Of a stretch of DNA of 64,000 bases, positions 60,182 through 64,000 are shown in pieces (positions within the stretch are counted from its first letter, which is position 1; each line of letters starts with the position of its first letter). The stretch is from assembly GCF_937893305.1 (NCBI RefSeq), contig NZ_CALBGN010000015.1, forward strand, positions 1 through 64,000, written 5' to 3'. The stretch comes from an uncultured Helicobacter sp. GTDB lineage: Bacteria > Campylobacterota > Campylobacteria > Campylobacterales > Helicobacteraceae. The notes below the pieces were generated by a model. That model worked only from the letters and a program-made list of their open reading frames with translations. It was not told where the DNA came from and searched no databases. The position numbers and the translations under genes were made by a program.

Positions 60182-61176
60182 TGTCCAAAGCTCTAAATCT
60201 TGCAATTGTGCGTTTAAGTGCTATGGGGGATATTATCCATAGCGCTAGCATTTTACCAAGCCTACTTAAAGTTCTTAATGCACACTGCACAATCCGTCTT
60301 AGTTGGATTGTAGATTCTGCTTTTAAAGAAATTTTAGAAGATTCCCCATATATTCATCAACTCATCGCACTACCATTAAAAAATGCTATACATTCTAAAG
60401 ATTTAAAAGCCTTGCTCGCAATCCATAAAGCCCTAAATAAAGAATCCTTTGATATTGTTCTTGATATGCAAGGACTTATAAAATCTGCTCTTGTAGCAAA
60501 ATCCTTAAAGACAAAATCTCTTTTTGGATTCCAAACTCCTAAAGAATTTCTTGCAAAATTCTTTTATAGCAAAAAGATTCCAATCCCTTATTCTAGCCAT
60601 ATTCTCCTGCGTAATGCCACCTTAGCCTTTGGTGCTTTTAATTTACCCACTCCAAGCCTTGAAACCCTAAAATCCCCAGGGCAATTTTTAGGCGTTAAAC
60701 CTATGGAGTTCTCATTTCTTTTAAAATTTCAAAAAAAGATTCTTTGCGTGCTTGAAACTTCAAAACCTAATAAAACTTATCCTTTAGAAAATTTTTTAGA
60801 ACTCACAAAACTACTAAACGCTAAAGGATACACACCAATATTTTTAACAAAAAATCCAATACAGATTCCAAAAAATGCAAATTTTCAACACGCACATAGT
60901 CTAAGTTTAACACAAATTAAAAGTCTAGTTGCGCAAATGGATTTAGTAATCGGTGGAGATACAGGGATTACACATTTAGCGTGGGCTTTAAGGCGTCCAT
61001 CTTTAACACTTTTTGGCGCAACTCCAAGCGAACGTTTTAATCTTAACACACCGCAAAATCTCTCTTTAAGCGCAAATCCTAATGCAAATTATGATAAAAA
61101 CGATTTTAGCATCAAAACTATCTCTCCAAATGCGATTTTAAAGCTTGTAGAACAGCTTTTAAACCAGGAGATTTAG
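60181..61176 (+). CDS. waaC: Lipopolysaccharide heptosyltransferase I
   Basis: WaaC (331 aa, GT9 family) adds the first heptose to the Kdo of the lipooligosaccharide core at the inner face of the inner membrane. VRLSAMGDIIHS at the N-terminus and GGDTGITHLAWALRRPSLTLFGATPSERF toward the C-terminus (ADP-heptose binding) are typical. It heads a waaC-htrB pair known from the Campylobacter lipooligosaccharide locus and overlaps the next gene by one base. Confidence 0.94.
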   Translation: MSKALNLAIVRLSAMGDIIHSASILPSLLKVLNAHCTIRLSWIVDSAFKEILEDSPYIHQLIALPLKNAIHSKDLKALLAIHKALNKESFDIVLDMQGLIKSALVAKSLKTKSLFGFQTPKEFLAKFFYSKKIPIPYSSHILLRNATLAFGAFNLPTPSLETLKSPGQFLGVKPMEFSFLLKFQKKILCVLETSKPNKTYPLENFLELTKLLNAKGYTPIFLTKNPIQIPKNANFQHAHSLSLTQIKSLVAQMDLVIGGDTGITHLAWALRRPSLTLFGATPSERFNLNTPQNLSLSANPNANYDKNDFSIKTISPNAILKLVEQLLNQEI

Positions 61177-62096
61177 TGCAAAAAACTCCTTTTATTAAAC
61201 AAAAATTTCTTTTTTTATTTTTAAATACCTTAGGATATTTCTTTCTATATCTTCCGCATTTTTTGCGTTTAAATTTTGCTAGAGCTATTGCTTTTATTCT
61301 TTATCTTTTGGATTCCAAACGCAAACTTGATTTGCTTAAAAATCTTGATTTTGCTTACAATGGATCGCTATCAGAAGAAAAAAAACAGGAAATTTTAAAA
61401 ACAAACTATTTGAATTTAGTTTATAATAGCATCCATTTTTTTATGCTTGCAGTCAGTAGTAAAAAAAAGGTTTTAGATACCATTAACATTGATAAACCTG
61501 AAATCATTGCTGATCTTTTGCAAAATCATCAAAAAATCGTCTTTGTTACCGCACATTTTGGAAACTGGGAATACACAACTCCTGCTTTTACCTGCACTTT
61601 TGACCATAAAATAACAGCTGTCGCTAGAATGACACCTAGTGCCTTAGTAAATTCTTATCTCACACGGGTGCGTGAGCGTTTTAATATCACAATTTTAGAT
61701 AAAAAAGGTGCAGCTACCGGTTTAATTCGTGCTCTTAAAAAATGTGGTGTTGTTGGGATCGTAACTGACCAAAACACCGCTTCAAATGAAGGATTGCTTG
61801 TCAAATTTTTTGGTAAAAATGTCCGCCACACACCTATTGCTTCTTTGCTTGCTTTAAAATACGATGCAAAAATCGTTCATTTTATCGCAGAATATTCTAA
61901 GGATTATAAAAAAATAAATATCAAAATATTTCCACCTTTAGAATTTGAAAAAACACAAGATTTACAAGCAGATATTCAATCTCTAACGCAATTACAAAGT
62001 GATATTTTAGAACAAATTATTAGAGAAAATCCAAAAGAGTGGTTATGGTTTCACAAAAAATTTAAAAATCAATATCCAGAAATTTACAGGCATTGA
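61176..62096 (+). CDS. htrB: Lipid A biosynthesis acyltransferase (HtrB/LpxL type)
   Basis: A 306-residue acyltransferase that adds a secondary acyl chain to Kdo-lipid A. One N-terminal membrane helix (about 10-45) is followed by the HX4E catalytic motif in AHFGNWE (His127, Glu132) and the GIVTDQNTASNEG and FFGKNVRHTP segments. The start is GTG at 61176, overlapping the waaC stop (TAGTG) by one base, so coupling is likely. Confidence 0.93.
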   Translation: MQKTPFIKQKFLFLFLNTLGYFFLYLPHFLRLNFARAIAFILYLLDSKRKLDLLKNLDFAYNGSLSEEKKQEILKTNYLNLVYNSIHFFMLAVSSKKKVLDTINIDKPEIIADLLQNHQKIVFVTAHFGNWEYTTPAFTCTFDHKITAVARMTPSALVNSYLTRVRERFNITILDKKGAATGLIRALKKCGVVGIVTDQNTASNEGLLVKFFGKNVRHTPIASLLALKYDAKIVHFIAEYSKDYKKINIKIFPPLEFEKTQDLQADIQSLTQLQSDILEQIIRENPKEWLWFHKKFKNQYPEIYRH

Positions 62097-62099
62097 ATA

Positions 62100-63161
62100 A
62101 TGAAAATTCTAATCATTAAACTTAATAAAATTGGTGATGTTTTACTCACTAGTCCTCTTTTTGAAAACCTAAAGGCACATTTTGGAGAAAATTGTGAAAT
62201 TGATATGCTTGTTAATGCAGGCACTGAAGGACTTTTGGATTCCACATTATTAAATACAATCATTTCATTAAAACGCCCTAAAGGGATTTTTTCTAGATTA
62301 AAATCTGATCTTTCTTTACTTGTTGCCTTAAGAATGCAAAAATACGATATTGTGCTTGGGCTTACAGGTGGAGAACGCACTGCCTTTAGTGCGTTTTTTA
62401 CCGGTGCTAAAGTGCGTGTTGGATTCCCACCAAAAAGTTTTTGGGCAAAAAATCTCTACACCCACAAAATAAAACGCTACAAACCACAGCACAATATTGA
62501 ATCTAATCTCGATGCTTTACGCGCCCTTGAAATTCCAATCCTTAAAAAATATGTATGCCCAAAAATCGCCAAAGATTCCATTAAATTAAAAAATCTACCC
62601 AAATATTTTGTGCATTGTCATTTTTTTAGCGACTGGAATTTTAAATGCCTAGAAGATTCTTTTTGTGCAAAAATTGTGGATTTCATCACACAAACCTATC
62701 AAATCCCTTGCGTGCTAACAGCTGCGCCAAGCGAAACGCAAAAGATTCAAACCATACAAACTCTAACTGCAAGCAAACCTATAATTTTCGCAGGCAATCT
62801 TGCTTTAGATGAAGTTGCTTTGCTTAACTCCAAGTCTAAAGCATTTGTTGGAGTAGATACTTCTATAATGCACTTAAGTGCTGCAAATGAGATTCCAACT
62901 TTTGCTTTTTTTGGACCAAGTTTTACACAAGTTTGGGGACCTTGGGATAATTCCTTGCAAGATTTTCCCTATAAAAACCAAAAAGGTGGAATCCAAAAAA
63001 TAGGAAAACATTGCATTTATCAAGAGCAAATGCCCTGTATTCCGTGTGGTATGGCAGGTTGCAATGACAGCCAAAAAAGCGATTGTCTTACAAGCAAACT
63101 TCATCAACAATCCGCTCTGCACGCACTACAAAACTTCTTAGATCCTTTACTTAAAGTGTAA
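62100..63161 (+). CDS. Second heptosyltransferase-family (GT9) core glycosyltransferase
   Basis: A 353-residue GT9 enzyme. KLNKIGDVLLTSPLF at the N-terminus, LGLTGGERTAF, and VGVDTSIMHLSAANEIPTFAFFGPS followed by VWGPW match the WaaQ/heptosyltransferase III branch better than WaaF. The C-terminus carries a cysteine-rich stretch (CIPCGMAGCNDSQKSDC) that also occurs in that branch. It likely extends the heptose core begun by WaaC. It begins four bases after htrB and its end overlaps the convergent DsrE-like gene by 11 bases. Confidence 0.88.
   Translation: MKILIIKLNKIGDVLLTSPLFENLKAHFGENCEIDMLVNAGTEGLLDSTLLNTIISLKRPKGIFSRLKSDLSLLVALRMQKYDIVLGLTGGERTAFSAFFTGAKVRVGFPPKSFWAKNLYTHKIKRYKPQHNIESNLDALRALEIPILKKYVCPKIAKDSIKLKNLPKYFVHCHFFSDWNFKCLEDSFCAKIVDFITQTYQIPCVLTAAPSETQKIQTIQTLTASKPIIFAGNLALDEVALLNSKSKAFVGVDTSIMHLSAANEIPTFAFFGPSFTQVWGPWDNSLQDFPYKNQKGGIQKIGKHCIYQEQMPCIPCGMAGCNDSQKSDCLTSKLHQQSALHALQNFLDPLLKV
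62891..62902 (+). repeat. GATTCCAACTTT motif copy (inside the GT9 gene)
   Basis: Exact copy of the 12-mer complement, encoding I-P-T-F. Confidence 0.6.
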
Positions 63162-63483
63162 TGGCATTCTCCGTTAAAAGCGCATTTAAAGTATCTTGCA
63201 TATTGCCAACTCTACCAACTCTTAAATTTTCAAGAACATTAAAATATCCCAAACAAGTCTGGCAAGAATAAATCTTCATACCCTTTTCTTCTAAACGCCT
63301 TAAAATCTCCACACCCTCATCATCTGTGGTAGCAAGCAAAACCGCACGATTTAATAAATACATTTCTTTGAAAGAAGATTCTCTTGTTAAAAGCGTTCCT
63401 AAAAAACTTAACATAAGTTTTTTTCCAAGCTCTCCATCTTCTCCAACAACATTGTCTTTTAATAACAAAATTTTCTCCATCAT
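63151..63483 (-). CDS. DsrE-family protein resembling the C-terminal domain of YedF
   Basis: A 110-residue DsrE-fold protein. The segment SCQTCLGYFNVLENLRVGRVGNM (about residues 73-95) matches the C-terminal domain of YedF, a protein whose genes often cluster with selenium metabolism genes. The TusA-like N-terminal domain of full YedF is missing. A sulfur or selenium relay role is inferred and fits the presence of selenoprotein FdhA. Its start overlaps the next upstream gene by four bases. Confidence 0.78.
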   Translation of the reverse strand: MMEKILLLKDNVVGEDGELGKKLMLSFLGTLLTRESSFKEMYLLNRAVLLATTDDEGVEILRRLEEKGMKIYSCQTCLGYFNVLENLRVGRVGNMQDTLNALLTENAITL

Positions 63484-64000
63484 ATCTCCTTTAGAATTGA
63501 CAACACTGCTTCAAGCTTATCTTTTTTTCTAGCATTTTCTAAAAATCCCCTAAAGCGTTTTGGGATTTTGAGCTTACGATATTTTTCTTTAAACTCTTTT
63601 GGGATTATCTCTAAATGCTCCTTAAAAGGAGCGATAAAAACTCTATTTTCTAACTTTTCTATACTCACTTTATGTTGCACGACTATTGAAAAAGATTCCT
63701 TTTTAAAAAGCTCTAATAGCAAAATTCTCTGCGCACGCGAAAGTAGAACACCACAATACTTACAAGCCTTATCAGCTTGTTCTACACTTCCATCTTTAAA
63801 CACACAAAACACTTCTAAAGTTGGAATTCTAAATCTCTCTACCTTTGCATTTTCTTGCCTTAAATGCTCCAAACTAAAAGCAATTCCATTTTTAAATCTC
63901 TCAAGCAATGGATTACTAAAATTTTCCCTAAAAGAATTGCGTAAAAACTTAGAACAAAAATTACTAAAATCTTCAAAATAAAAAATTTTTTGCCCTTTTA
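63480..64000 (-). CDS. Unrecognised protein, C-terminal part, runs off the window
   Basis: The frame is open from the right edge to the stop at 63480, giving at least 173 residues. No ATG is present within the window, and a TTG at 63908 is unlikely to be the real start because the open frame continues upstream. Visible features are a CKYCG pair suggestive of a metal knuckle and a basic C-terminus rich in lysine and arginine. I do not recognise the family. The four-base overlap with the YedF-like gene suggests a shared function, possibly in sulfur or selenium metabolism. Confidence 0.7.
   Translation of the reverse strand, partial: KGQKIFYFEDFSNFCSKFLRNSFRENFSNPLLERFKNGIAFSLEHLRQENAKVERFRIPTLEVFCVFKDGSVEQADKACKYCGVLLSRAQRILLLELFKKESFSIVVQHKVSIEKLENRVFIAPFKEHLEIIPKEFKEKYRKLKIPKRFRGFLENARKKDKLEAVLSILKEI

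Noticed and set aside
63480..63908. Complete 142-residue gene starting at TTG 63908
   Set aside because: The same frame stays open upstream to the window edge with protein-like sequence, so the TTG is probably internal and the gene is partial here.

Overview
The window comes from an AT-rich genome of the Campylobacterota, most likely an enterohepatic Helicobacter. I infer this from gene order and protein character, not from a database search. The blocks yajC-secD-secF-(small membrane protein)-leuS-lptE-folC-M23 peptidase-bactofilin-mfd, psd-nadA-nadC, peb4-like-fba-efp and folD-lepB-M50 protease-rpiB match orders I know from Helicobacter pylori. The selenocysteine formate dehydrogenase, CmeABC-type efflux pump and waaC-htrB pair are traits shared with Campylobacter and non-gastric Helicobacter. 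The sequence is densely coded: no gene-free stretch exceeds 300 bases, and I see no tRNA, rRNA, insertion sequence, prophage, CRISPR array or origin.

Layout. 1-1254: N-terminal part of a chemoreceptor running off the left edge, broken by a frameshift in a run of eight T. 1366-9041 (minus): formate dehydrogenase operon, in transcription order a multi-cluster ferredoxin-like protein, a TorD-family chaperone, a small Tat-signal protein, fdhA (in-frame UGA selenocysteine with a SECIS-like hairpin), fdhB, fdhC and fdhD, with a clear sigma-70 promoter upstream and a long hairpin in the middle. 9210-9545: a small cytochrome c. 9691-12824 (plus): folD, lepB, M50 protease, rpiB and a small coiled-coil protein. 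12842-21237 (minus): thiL, nadC, nadA, psd, bpt, mltC, a DJ-1/PfpI protein, efp, fba and a PEB4-like chaperone. 21441-23579 (plus): an unusual beta-propeller/alpha-solenoid protein. 23580-40584 (minus): a CvfB-like RNA-binding protein, a membrane protein, a UbiD-family decarboxylase, a YmdB-like phosphodiesterase, mfd, bactofilin ccmA, M23 peptidase, folC, a degenerate GGDEF protein, lptE, leuS, a small membrane protein, secF, secD and yajC. 40713-44976 (minus): gatA-guaB-glnA. 45192-52367 (minus): fumC and cmeABC. 52504-55562 (minus): a chemoreceptor with a CxxCH haem motif and an orphan histidine kinase. 55686-63161 (plus): glyS, a TrpC-like pseudoenzyme, a ferredoxin, ppx/gppA, and the lipooligosaccharide core genes waaC, htrB and a second heptosyltransferase. 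63151-64000 (minus): a YedF-like DsrE protein and the end of an unrecognised gene.

How the genes work together. The formate dehydrogenase is a periplasm-facing respiratory enzyme feeding the menaquinone pool, and the UbiD-family enzyme may help make that menaquinone. The secDF-yajC, lepB, lptE, peb4-like, mltC, csd/ccmA and waaC/htrB genes together cover protein export, outer-membrane assembly, cell-wall shaping and lipooligosaccharide synthesis.

The most noteworthy non-genic signals are these. A 12-base motif (AAAGTTGGAATC or its complement) occurs eight times exactly, twice as an inverted pair in one intergenic region, much like the uptake-sequence terminators of other bacteria. Three mononucleotide tracts could act as phase-variation switches: T8 in the chemoreceptor, G8 in mfd, and G8 at the histidine-kinase ribosome-binding site. 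A CmeR-like operator overlaps the cmeA promoter.
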